DNA of 12,213 nucleotides from contig MGNS01000154.1 of the NCBI GenBank assembly GCA_001795165.1, positions 62,975-75,187 on the forward strand, read 5' to 3'. A model generated the notes under the pieces. That model saw only the letters and a program-made list of their open reading frames with translations, was not told the DNA's origin and did not search any database. Both the position numbers and the translations under genes were made by a program. Shown here one piece after another: positions 1 to 6,786 of the stretch (position 1 is its first letter; each line of letters opens with the position of its first letter). The DNA comes from Chloroflexi bacterium RBG_16_57_11. Lineage in GTDB: Bacteria; Chloroflexota; Anaerolineae; Anaerolineales; UBA4823.

Positions 1-753
1 GTCGTGCATGTCCTGCTGGCGGACCCGGCACAGCCATCGGTATATCGGGAGTTTGTCCACAAAAACCTGAAACCGAACGCCACGCTCAGCTTCGCCCATG
101 GCTTCAACGTGTTGTATGGGGCTATCCAGCCGCCCCCGGATGTCAACGTTGTGCTGTTTGTGCCAAACTCACCCGGCCACCTGGTGCGTGAAAAATTCCT
201 GGCCGGCTCGGGTATCTATGGCGCGGTGGCCGTCGATAAGGACGTAACCGGCGAAGCGATGCAGGTGGTGCTGGCCATCGCCAAGGCGGTCGGCAGCACG
301 CGTGTGGGTGTGGTTGAAGTCGAGTTTGACTCGGAGACCGAGGGCGACAACTTCGAGGAGCAGGTGTTGTACGGCGGCACGATCGCGCTGATGCGGGCCG
401 TGTTCGAGGTGATGGTGGAGCATGGTTACCCGCCGTATTTCGCCTACGCCAAATCGATCCGTTCGCTGCGCTCGGTGATCGATGTGATGGATGAGATGGG
501 CATCGAGGAATATATCTCCAACCGCAGCAGTCGCACTTGCGAATTTGCGGTGCGCATGAGCGGGCCGCGCGTAATAGACCGGGCTGAAATCGAAAAGATC
601 TTCGATGAGACCGCTCGGGGTGATTTTGCCGCTCGTTGGATGACGGAATGGCAGCTTGGCATGTTCCACCTGTATCGCATGCGTCGCACCGGGGCCAAGT
701 CTAAGATGGAGCAGGTCGGGCGCGAGTGGCGCAGACTGTTCGGCGAAGGCTAG
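1..753 (+). CDS. Ketol-acid reductoisomerase-like protein, 5'-truncated by window edge, catalytic residues substituted
   Basis: The reading frame is open from base 1, so the start lies upstream. About 75-80 N-terminal residues, including the NAD(P)-binding glycine motif, are outside the window. The visible 250 residues follow class I ketol-acid reductoisomerase (IlvC): FAHGF with its His at 97-99, PGHLVR near 172-189, and the helical-domain D-x3-E pair (Asp 346-348, Glu 358-360) followed by Q-VLYGG. Classical IlvC converts acetolactate to dihydroxyisovalerate in branched-chain amino-acid synthesis. Here key residues differ. The substrate-binding Lys of the 'PKxPGH' motif is Asn (166-168). The two later metal-site Glu, aligned without gaps on 'AYFECLHELKLIVDL', are Lys (451-453) and Ser (463-465). 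The C-terminus ends shortly after the 'EQVG' motif. Homology is clear; true IlvC activity is doubtful. No other ilv gene is nearby; instead it precedes a transcarbamylase/Fix/racemase block. It may reduce an unrelated imino or keto substrate. Confidence 0.85.
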   Translation, partial: VVHVLLADPAQPSVYREFVHKNLKPNATLSFAHGFNVLYGAIQPPPDVNVVLFVPNSPGHLVREKFLAGSGIYGAVAVDKDVTGEAMQVVLAIAKAVGSTRVGVVEVEFDSETEGDNFEEQVLYGGTIALMRAVFEVMVEHGYPPYFAYAKSIRSLRSVIDVMDEMGIEEYISNRSSRTCEFAVRMSGPRVIDRAEIEKIFDETARGDFAARWMTEWQLGMFHLYRMRRTGAKSKMEQVGREWRRLFGEG

Positions 754-784
754 CTCATATCCTGGCGCTATGAGGAAAACCCAG

Positions 785-806
785 ACGATAAACGTCGTAT
801 CGTTTA
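785..806. promoter_or_regulatory. Overlapping short dyads, candidate operator
   Basis: Two overlapping inverted repeats lie in the gap before the carbamoyltransferase gene: ACGATA (785-790) with TATCGT (798-803), and TAAACG (789-794) with CGTTTA (801-806). The spacing would suit a dimeric repressor. No matching regulator is in the window, so the assignment is speculative. Confidence 0.25.
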
Positions 807-810
807 ATCA

Positions 811-860
811 TGAATTCCAAAGCCCGGCAAGATTTGTGAATTCCACCAAGCAAGCCCGGC
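811..860. repeat. Imperfect tandem duplication in the leader of the carbamoyltransferase gene
   Basis: TGAATTCCA occurs at 811-819 and 837-845, and AAGCCCGGC at 820-828 and 852-860, in the same order. The leader therefore contains two copies of a composite unit, the second with a six-base insertion between its halves. It could be an old duplication or paired protein-binding sites. Confidence 0.4.
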
Positions 861-870
861 TAGGGACAGA

Positions 871-882
871 AAATTCGAATTT
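871..882. promoter_or_regulatory. Perfect 12-bp palindrome upstream of the carbamoyltransferase ribosome-binding site
   Basis: AAATTCGAATTT is a perfect palindrome ending seven bases before the AAGGAG ribosome-binding site (890-895). Its AT-rich symmetric form and position suit an operator for a dimeric regulator. Alternatively it is a chance AT-rich spacer. Confidence 0.35.
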
Positions 883-905
883 GAAATCTAAGGAGACACT
901 TTAAG

Positions 906-1958
906 ATGATAACAGAAGGTTTAAAGGGCAGAGACTTTATCACCCTGCGCGATTTCACTAAAGAAGAAATCGACACCATGTTGGATGTCGCCTTGCAACT
1001 AAAGGCCGACATGACCATGCGCCGCCGCCACGATGATATCCTGCCAATGCGCACTTTGTTCATGATGTTCTTCAACCCCTCGCTGCGCACGCGCAACAGC
1101 TTCGAGGCCGGAATTTTCCAGCTGGGTGGGCACGGACACTTCCTGCAACCAGACGCCACCCGTCTGCCGACTTTGGAAGGCGAAGACCAGGGCTATGGCT
1201 CGGAGCGTATTTCAGATGTGGCACGCGTGCTCTCCAGCATGGGTGACTGCATCGCTATACGTATTTTGGGCGATAAGGTTGGCTGGGAATATGACAAGAG
1301 CCTCAAGATCATCCAGGAATTCGCCAAATGGTCAAAAGTGCCAGTCATCAACATGGAAGATAACAAGTATCACCCTTGCCAGGGTATGGCCGATGTGATG
1401 ACCTTGCGAGAGCTGTTTGGGCGTGACCTGCGCGGCCGCAAGCTGGGCGTCACCTGGACCTGGGGATCAAGCCCCAAGAAACCGATCGCTCCGCATCACG
1501 ATTTCATGTACGCGGCCAGCTTCTATGGCGCCGACATCGTCTTTGCCCGCCCGCCAGAGATGCATATCGATCCAGAGATCGAAGCGGCAATCAAAGAAAA
1601 CGTGGAGCTTAATGGCGGCTCGTACAGCGTTGTAGAAAATATGGAAGACGCCTGTGAGAACGCGGACATCGTCTATGCCAAGAACTACGTCTGCCTGGAC
1701 TTACTGCCTCCAGTTACGAGCAAGCCAGAACCGGACGAAATGGTGAAGTTGTTTGCGAAGTATAAAGGATGGATCGCCGATGAGAAGCGCATGCTCATGG
1801 CGAAACCGACGGTGCAGTACATGCACTGTCTGCCTTGCGAGCGCGCAGCCGAGGTCACGGATTATGTTTTGGATAGCAAATGGGGTAATGCCTGTTTCAA
1901 TGAGGCTGAAAATCGACTGCACGCTCAAAAGGGCGTGATGGCCTGCATCATCCCGTAA
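906..1958 (+). CDS. Knotted carbamoyltransferase, N-acetylornithine carbamoyltransferase-like
   Basis: The product has 350 residues, typical of the family. The ATG at 906 follows a strong AAGGAG at 890-895. Carbamoyl-phosphate-site motifs are intact: S-L-R-T-R at residues 59-63, H-P-C-Q at 156-159 and H-C-L-P at 307-310. The proline-rich stretch W184-P196 (TWGSSPKKPIAP) sits where N-acetylornithine, succinylornithine and YgeW transcarbamylases form their deep trefoil knot. The C-terminal E-A-E-N-R-L-H-x-Q-K block (333-342) is also of the acetylornithine type. The substrate loop after HCLP reads C-E-R-A-A-E, where Xanthomonas acetylornithine transcarbamylase has L-R-R-N-V-K. The position of the Lys reported as carboxylated there is therefore Glu316, and one Arg is Glu312. 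Substrate may differ from acetylornithine. With no arginine genes nearby, it may run catabolically, giving carbamoyl phosphate from an N-carbamoyl compound. That role is inference. Confidence 0.85.
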   Translation: MITEGLKGRDFITLRDFTKEEIDTMLDVALQLKADMTMRRRHDDILPMRTLFMMFFNPSLRTRNSFEAGIFQLGGHGHFLQPDATRLPTLEGEDQGYGSERISDVARVLSSMGDCIAIRILGDKVGWEYDKSLKIIQEFAKWSKVPVINMEDNKYHPCQGMADVMTLRELFGRDLRGRKLGVTWTWGSSPKKPIAPHHDFMYAASFYGADIVFARPPEMHIDPEIEAAIKENVELNGGSYSVVENMEDACENADIVYAKNYVCLDLLPPVTSKPEPDEMVKLFAKYKGWIADEKRMLMAKPTVQYMHCLPCERAAEVTDYVLDSKWGNACFNEAENRLHAQKGVMACIIP

Positions 1959-1969
1959 GACTGGTTTTT

Positions 1970-2011
1970 CCCGGCAGTCGTGCTTGCCCTACGGCTGGCG
2001 CGACTGCCGGG
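1970..2011. terminator. Strong hairpin between carbamoyltransferase gene and fixC
   Basis: CCCGGCAGTCG (1970-1980) and CGACTGCCGGG (2001-2011) form a perfect 11-bp GC-rich stem, extendable by three pairs including one G-U, around a loop containing CTTGCCCTACG. It starts 12 bases after the transferase stop. The plus-strand T-rich stretch TGTTTGTTTTT comes only about 14 bases downstream, so it is not a textbook intrinsic terminator. A 5-T run precedes the stem, which would give an A-tract on the other strand. It may be a partial terminator, a 3'-end stabiliser or an attenuator setting transferase expression apart from the Fix genes. Confidence 0.6.
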
Positions 2012-2049
2012 TATTGATCGAGCTGTTTGTTTTTCATTGAGGTAGCGGT

Positions 2050-3339
2050 ATGGAAAAGTTTGATGTGATCGTTGTCGGAGCTGGTCCGGCCGGGTCTACA
2101 GCAGGTTATTTACTTGCACAGGCCGGGCTGAATGTCTTGATCGTCGAACGAGGCCAGACTCCGGGGAGCAAAAATGTTTCGGGTGGCCTGATCTATTCCA
2201 AGCTGGCCGCCCAGATCTTCCCGGAATTTTGGAACAGCGCGCCGGTCGAGCGTGCCATCACTAATCATCAGCTGACGATGCTGTCGGAGAATGCCTCGGT
2301 CGGGCTGGATTTTCGCAGCCAGGAAGCTGCCCAGCCACCCTATAACGCTTTCAGCGTGCTGCGCGCACGTTTCGACCCCTGGCTGGCAAAACAGGCCGAA
2401 GACGCCGGGGCGGCTCTGATTACCGGCGTCACAGTGGATTCCTTATTGGTGGAAAATGGCCGTGTGCTTGGTATCCAGGCTGGGCCGGATCTGATCGGCG
2501 CCGATGTTGTGGTGGTCGCAGAAGGCACGCGCTCCCTGCTGCTTAAGCTGGCCGGCCTGCGAGAGGAATTTCACCCTCACGATGTCTCGCTGGGTGTAAA
2601 AGAAATCATTGCCCTGCCGGAAAAAACCATCGAAGAGCGTTTCCAGTGCACTTCCGATACGGGCATGGCCTACACCTTCGTTGGCCATACCTGTGGGATC
2701 GAGGGCGGTGGTTTCTTGTACACCAATAAGGCTTCCCTGTCATTGGGAATCGTTGTGAAGATCGACGCCCTTTACCAGAGTAAGAGGCAGCCGCATCAGG
2801 TATTGGATGAATTCAAGAGCCACCCGCTCGTTGCCCGCCTGATTGACGGCGGCGAAGTGGTGGAGTACTCCGCCCAAACCGTGCATCGTGGCGGTTTTCA
2901 CCTGATGTCTAAGCTGTATGGCGATGGGTATGTTGTCGCCGGCAGCGCGGCGCGGCTGCTGCTGAACAATATCATGACCCTGAGGGGCATGGACTTTGCC
3001 ATGATCTCTGCGGCTGAAGCAGCCCGGGCCATCCTTGCTGCCCGGGAGCAGCAAAACTATTCCGCTACAGCGCTGGCGGCTTACGAGACAAATTTGAAAC
3101 AAACCTCCATCTACCAGGACTGGCAAACCTTCAAAGCCACCTATCCCCTGCTGGAGAATAAGCGCCTGTTCGAGGTTTACCCTGAGCTGGCCTGCAAAGT
3201 CATGGAAAATCTGTTTAGCCCGACCACGCAACCAGGATCGAAGGCCCTGGCTGTACTGCGGGAGGAGATGAAGGGGAAGGTGTCGATGGTGGATTTGGTA
3301 AAAGATGTTTACCAGATCTCGAGAGGGGTTGTGCTATGA
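2050..3339 (+). CDS. fixC: FixC, FAD-dependent quinone oxidoreductase of the FixABCX complex
   Basis: The product has 429 residues, normal for FixC. It begins with an FAD-binding Rossmann motif, V-V-G-A-G-P-A-G at residues 8-15, followed by an Arg/Glu-ended second strand (VERG) and the G-S-K-N-V-S-G-G segment typical of ETF-quinone oxidoreductase relatives. The C-terminal part has V-A-G-S-A-A (an FAD-contact strand) and L-R-G-M-D-F-A. Unlike mitochondrial ETF-QO, it lacks its own Fe-S domain, which is supplied by FixX encoded next. In characterised FixABCX (Azotobacter), FixC takes electrons from FixAB and reduces quinone while FixX passes low-potential electrons to ferredoxin or flavodoxin. 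Start ATG 2050 follows GAGG at 2039-2042. The last four bases overlap the fixX start (ATGA), implying translational coupling and a stoichiometric complex. Confidence 0.92.
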   Translation: MEKFDVIVVGAGPAGSTAGYLLAQAGLNVLIVERGQTPGSKNVSGGLIYSKLAAQIFPEFWNSAPVERAITNHQLTMLSENASVGLDFRSQEAAQPPYNAFSVLRARFDPWLAKQAEDAGAALITGVTVDSLLVENGRVLGIQAGPDLIGADVVVVAEGTRSLLLKLAGLREEFHPHDVSLGVKEIIALPEKTIEERFQCTSDTGMAYTFVGHTCGIEGGGFLYTNKASLSLGIVVKIDALYQSKRQPHQVLDEFKSHPLVARLIDGGEVVEYSAQTVHRGGFHLMSKLYGDGYVVAGSAARLLLNNIMTLRGMDFAMISAAEAARAILAAREQQNYSATALAAYETNLKQTSIYQDWQTFKATYPLLENKRLFEVYPELACKVMENLFSPTTQPGSKALAVLREEMKGKVSMVDLVKDVYQISRGVVL

Positions 3340-3632
3340 GCCAGAAATCATTAACTATGGATGCACGCCTCGGGCTGGATAAATACGAGATCGACGAAGA
3401 ACAGAGCCACATTGAAGTAGACCAGGAGCGCTGCAAATCCTGTGAACTGAAGCCCTGCCTGACGGTCTGCCCAGCGTATGTTTACCAGTGGGTCGATGAC
3501 CACGTCGCCGTGCGCTATGAGAACTGCCTGGAGTGCGGGACCTGTCAAATTTCCTGTGACCATGGCGGCAATAAAGGCATCACCTGGCGAAATCCGCAGG
3601 GTGGTTTTGGCATTCTGTTCCGATACGGATGA
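3336..3632 (+). CDS. fixX: FixX, ferredoxin-like subunit with eight cysteines
   Basis: The product has 98 residues, the expected FixX size. The N-terminal D-A-R-L-G-L-D-K-Y-E-I-D is a FixX/ETF-QO ferredoxin-domain signature, and the protein ends with the conserved F-R-Y-G. Eight cysteines lie in two groups: C-x2-C-x4-C-x3-C-P and C-x2-C-G-T-C-x3-C. That number could hold two [4Fe-4S] clusters, in line with the Azotobacter complex; E. coli FixX has fewer cysteines. It would be the low-potential electron exit toward ferredoxin or flavodoxin. Start ATG 3336 overlaps the fixC stop and has a GAGAGGGG ribosome-binding site inside fixC (3321-3328). An internal ATG at 3357 would remove seven residues and is less well placed. 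Confidence 0.92.
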   Translation: MSQKSLTMDARLGLDKYEIDEEQSHIEVDQERCKSCELKPCLTVCPAYVYQWVDDHVAVRYENCLECGTCQISCDHGGNKGITWRNPQGGFGILFRYG

Positions 3633-3657
3633 CCTTGCCAGAAAAGGAGCATGATTA

Positions 3658-4455
3658 ATGAGAATATTAGCTCTGATAAAATACTCATTGGATGTGGCAG
3701 AGATCAAGGTAGATCCATCTACCAAAGAGCTGCGCATGTCCGGAGTGCCTGAAAAGATCGGTAACATCGATAAAAATGTGGTCGAGGCGGCGGTACGCTT
3801 GAAAGAAGAGACCGGGGCCAGCTTGCAAGGATTGACACTCGGTCCGCTGGCCGCTCGTGAGAGCTTCAAAGACGTCCTGGCGATGGGCCTGGACGAGGTT
3901 TACCTGATCGATGACCCCTTTACTGGTGCGGCTGACGCCCGGATAGCGGTGCGCATCCTGGAAGCCGCCATTCGCAAATTGGGACCATTTGACCTGATCC
4001 TGTGCGGTTTTGCCAGCGACGATGGTTACACCTACCAGGTTGCGCCGCGCCTGGCCGAGCGTCTGGATTTGCCTCTGGTTTCGTATGCCCGCCGGATCAG
4101 CCTGGGCGATGGCGGCCTGCAGGCCGATCGCGATCTGGAAGACAGCCTGCAGACCGTGTCGGTATCGTTGCCAGCGCTGGTCAGTATTGCCGAAGAAGCC
4201 TTCCCACCCCGCCGTACCACGCTGATGGACGCCCTGAAAGCCAAGAAAAAGCCGGTCAACATCTGGCAAGCGGAGGCTGACCTGGGACTTTCGCTGGCCG
4301 AGCTGGTGAAACTTAACGCTTTTACATCGTCTGCCCAGATTGGCATGATCGTCCACCGCAAACAACACATGCTTAAGGCGGGAACTCCGGTGGAAATGGC
4401 TGACCAGCTGATCGATATTCTCTTGCAGGAAAATGTCGTCATAGGAGCGGCGTAA
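3658..4455 (+). CDS. fixA: FixA, electron-transfer flavoprotein beta subunit
   Basis: The product has 265 residues, the usual ETF-beta length. It carries the N-terminal I-K-Y-S-x-D start (canonically KxVxDxxxIKVD), N-x-x-D-K-N-V-V-E-A-A, and the alpha/beta core segments 'LCGFASDDGYTYQVAP', 'PLVSYA' and 'LPALVSIAEEAFPPR' that pair with ETF-alpha around the bound nucleotide or FAD. In bifurcating ETFs this subunit binds the bifurcating FAD and NADH; whether that applies here rests on the presence of FixC and FixX rather than on a residue I can prove. AAGGAG at 3644-3649 precedes ATG 3658. A second ATG at 3651 is out of frame. It lies 25 bases after fixX and two bases before fixB. Confidence 0.9.
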   Translation: MRILALIKYSLDVAEIKVDPSTKELRMSGVPEKIGNIDKNVVEAAVRLKEETGASLQGLTLGPLAARESFKDVLAMGLDEVYLIDDPFTGAADARIAVRILEAAIRKLGPFDLILCGFASDDGYTYQVAPRLAERLDLPLVSYARRISLGDGGLQADRDLEDSLQTVSVSLPALVSIAEEAFPPRRTTLMDALKAKKKPVNIWQAEADLGLSLAELVKLNAFTSSAQIGMIVHRKQHMLKAGTPVEMADQLIDILLQENVVIGAA

Positions 4456-4457
4456 CC

Positions 4458-5420
4458 ATGAGCCCGAATACAATCCTTGTATATAGCGAAAAGCCAGCAT
4501 TGCTGCGGGAGTTGTTGGGTGAAGCACGTCGGCAGGCCATCGCTGTTGGCTGGAAGGTGGCCGCTCTGGTTCTGGGGAAAAACGTATCGGCATTGGCTGA
4601 TCTGGGCGCAGACGTGCTTTACCAGATCGATGTGGATGACCGCAACCCCGAGCTGGTGACTGCTGCCCTGACCACAGCCATCGCCCAAGCCCAGCCTGTG
4701 GTGTTACTGGTGGGCGCGACCAAGCTGGGTATGGAGGTCACACCGAGAGTCTCGGAGCGCCTGGGGGCAGGCTACGCAGCCTGGGTAGTCGGTTTTCAAT
4801 TCGACCCGGTCACCCAGTCCACGGCGGCGCAGTGCATGCTCTATACCGGCACCGGGATTGCAACTTATGGCTTCAAACCCGGTTTAGCGATCCTGACCAT
4901 CGCACCGGGGGTCTTTGAAGCTGGCCCGGCCGCGGATAAGGCGGCCGACATCGTCGTTCTCGAGGTCGCCGGCACCGCGTCAAAAATGACCATTCTGGAA
5001 TATAAGCCAAAACCGGCCAGCGGGGCGCGCCTGGAAGAAGCCCGGCTGGTCGTGGATGTCGGTCAGGGGGTAAAACAGCGCGAAGATCTGCAGATGATCC
5101 AGACCCTGGCCGATATGTTGGATGGACAGCTGGCCTGCTCGCGGCCAATCGCTTCCGATCGAGACTGGTTCCCTGAATGGCTGGGTCTTTCGGGGGCGAA
5201 AATCAAGCCCGAGCTGTGCCTGACGGTGGGTGTCTCCGGTGCGATCCAGCACATCGTCGGCATACGCGACTCACACCTAATCGCCGCCGTCAACACCGAT
5301 GAAGGCGCCGCCATTTTTTCGCAGGCGGATTATGGAGTGGTGGCGGATTTATATGAATTCATACCGGCTCTCATGGAGCGTATCAAGGCACGCAGCATCC
5401 ACCCGGTCTGGATGGCTTGA
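4458..5420 (+). CDS. fixB: FixB, electron-transfer flavoprotein alpha subunit
   Basis: The product has 320 residues, normal for ETF-alpha. The C-terminal FAD domain is clear: G-V-S-G-A-I-Q-H at residues 258-265, an 'N-T-D-E-G-A-A-I-F' segment, then A-D-Y-G-V-V-A-D-L. The last two correspond to canonical 'NxDPxAPIF' and 'ADYGLVGDL'. It carries the electron-transferring FAD and forms the heterodimer with FixA. Its start is two bases after the fixA stop, with AGGAG (4443-4447) inside the fixA end. The gene order C-X-A-B differs from the common fixABCX order, so the module has been rearranged or assembled separately. The next gene is a likely electron donor, starting 59 bases later. Confidence 0.9.
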   Translation: MSPNTILVYSEKPALLRELLGEARRQAIAVGWKVAALVLGKNVSALADLGADVLYQIDVDDRNPELVTAALTTAIAQAQPVVLLVGATKLGMEVTPRVSERLGAGYAAWVVGFQFDPVTQSTAAQCMLYTGTGIATYGFKPGLAILTIAPGVFEAGPAADKAADIVVLEVAGTASKMTILEYKPKPASGARLEEARLVVDVGQGVKQREDLQMIQTLADMLDGQLACSRPIASDRDWFPEWLGLSGAKIKPELCLTVGVSGAIQHIVGIRDSHLIAAVNTDEGAAIFSQADYGVVADLYEFIPALMERIKARSIHPVWMA

Positions 5421-5479
5421 TCCGTTTATGGTTTTATCCGGGCGAAATATTGATAAAAGTTCGTAAAGGAGCAAAAACT

Positions 5480-6685
5480 ATGAAAAAACGAGTAGGGATT
5501 ATCGGTGGCGGGATCATTGGCACCGCGACGGCATATTTCCTGAGCCAATATCCAGAAGCGGAAGTCACCCTGTTCGAAAAGAACAGCATCGGCTCTGGCA
5601 CAACCGCAAAATCAGCCGCCACCTTTTGTCTGATTGACGATTCCGTTTCGCATGAATTTTGGTCGGTTCGTCTGTTTGGTTTCAACTTCTATACCGGTCT
5701 CGAGAAGCGTTTTCCCGGCTCCACCGGTTTTGAAAAGACCGGTACGCTGACCGTCTGCCCCTACAAACAATATGAGATGTATGTGAAGCAGGCGGTTGCC
5801 CTGACGCTGGCTTCTGGCTATCATGCTGAATATTGGACGGAGGCCGAAAAAATATCCCAGATCATCCCTGATCTGAACCTGGAAGGCGTTCTTGGCGCGG
5901 GCTGGTGCCCGGACGATGGTTTCTTTGACGCCACGATGACCGCGAACACCCTGGCTCGCCTGGCGCGCGAAGGCGGCGTTCAGGTCCACATTGGGACGAA
6001 GGTGATCGGTTTCACGACCGCGAATGGAAGAGTCACCGGCCTTGAGACCAGTAAAGGCCATTTTGACTTCGATGTGGTGGTGGATGCCAGCGGTCCGTGG
6101 GCGCGGCATGTCGCACAGTTGGTTGGGGTGCAGCTACCTATCTGGCATACCAAAGCCGAAGTCTTTATCTTGGAGCCGGCCGAAAAATTGGGTTATAACT
6201 TTCCCGTGCTCAAGTACCCGCGCTTCTATGCTCGTAAGGACAAAGACAACGTTTTCATTTGCAAGTCCCACCAGAGCATGGACTTGAATGACCCGATGCA
6301 CGCCGGTTTCTGGGACCCCGATCTGCTCCCCATGACCGGTGGGACGGATGCTTACTTTTGGGACTTTTTGACCGAGGAGCTCCTGGCGCAATATCCACGC
6401 CTGCTCGAATCATCCGTCGTGAACGAATGGGTCGGATACCGTGCGGAGCCCCCGGATTTCTTGCCGGTATTAGGCGCGACGCCGGTGGAAGGCTATATCC
6501 TGGCGGCTGGCGCAGGCGGAAACGGTGTCATTGAAGCCCCAACCATCGGCCGGGATCTTGCGGATTACATCATGACCGGTGCGGTCTCCTGGTATCTGGA
6601 TCGCCTGCCGCTCTCGCGGCTGGATAGCCTGAAATACGATGAGTCGGGACGCTTGATCGCCAAGCCGGCGATCGACATTCATTAA
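5480..6685 (+). CDS. FAD-dependent oxidoreductase of the DAO family (D-amino-acid/sarcosine dehydrogenase-like)
   Basis: The product has 401 residues. The start is set at ATG 5480 because it follows an AAAGGAG ribosome-binding site (5465-5471) and gives the usual short lead into the FAD motif. An in-frame extension from 5417 overlaps fixB and adds 21 unlike residues. G-G-G-I-I-G at residues 9-14 is the dinucleotide-binding motif. Near the C-terminus Y-R-A-E-P-P-D-F-L-P-V-L-G and A-G-A-G-G-N-G-V are the second FAD-contact region of glycine/sarcosine oxidases and DadA-type dehydrogenases. It should oxidise a C-N bond of an amino acid or N-alkyl amine. Standing directly downstream of the ETF genes, it most likely donates electrons to FixAB, as sarcosine and dimethylglycine dehydrogenases do to ETF. 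The substrate is unknown. Confidence 0.85.
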   Translation: MKKRVGIIGGGIIGTATAYFLSQYPEAEVTLFEKNSIGSGTTAKSAATFCLIDDSVSHEFWSVRLFGFNFYTGLEKRFPGSTGFEKTGTLTVCPYKQYEMYVKQAVALTLASGYHAEYWTEAEKISQIIPDLNLEGVLGAGWCPDDGFFDATMTANTLARLAREGGVQVHIGTKVIGFTTANGRVTGLETSKGHFDFDVVVDASGPWARHVAQLVGVQLPIWHTKAEVFILEPAEKLGYNFPVLKYPRFYARKDKDNVFICKSHQSMDLNDPMHAGFWDPDLLPMTGGTDAYFWDFLTEELLAQYPRLLESSVVNEWVGYRAEPPDFLPVLGATPVEGYILAAGAGGNGVIEAPTIGRDLADYIMTGAVSWYLDRLPLSRLDSLKYDESGRLIAKPAIDIH

Positions 6686-6716
6686 AAGCAAACATCGAAC
6701 AACGTCCCTTGTAGTG

Positions 6717-6745
6717 CGGGCGGGGCGCTTGCTACGCCTCGCCCG
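6717..6745. terminator. GC-rich hairpin between the FAD oxidoreductase and racemase genes
   Basis: CGGGCGGGGCG (6717-6727) pairs with CGCCTCGCCCG (6735-6745), an 11-bp stem with one G-U, around the seven-base loop CTTGCTA. The sequence after it (TCATAATTTCC) has only a weak T-tract. It may be a leaky terminator, a processing site or a 3'-stability hairpin. Its loop region resembles that of the hairpin at 1970-2011. Confidence 0.5.
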
Positions 6746-6786
6746 TCATAATTTCCAAGACTCTAAGAAATGGCAGGAGTTATGCG

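Noticed and set aside
4..753. GTG at base 4 as the true start of the KARI-like protein
   Set aside because: The frame is open to base 1, there is no visible leader, and the protein would lack the whole cofactor-binding N-terminus. The gene is cut by the window edge.
3685..4593. Long minus-strand open frame opposite fixA and fixB
   Set aside because: The opposite strand holds unmistakable ETF genes with matching motifs and ribosome-binding sites. The antisense translation is low-complexity and resembles no family I know.
5417..5479. N-terminal extension of the DAO-family oxidoreductase (ATG at 5417)
   Set aside because: It overlaps the fixB stop, adds 21 residues ahead of an otherwise normal FAD motif, and the ATG at 5480 has a far better ribosome-binding site.
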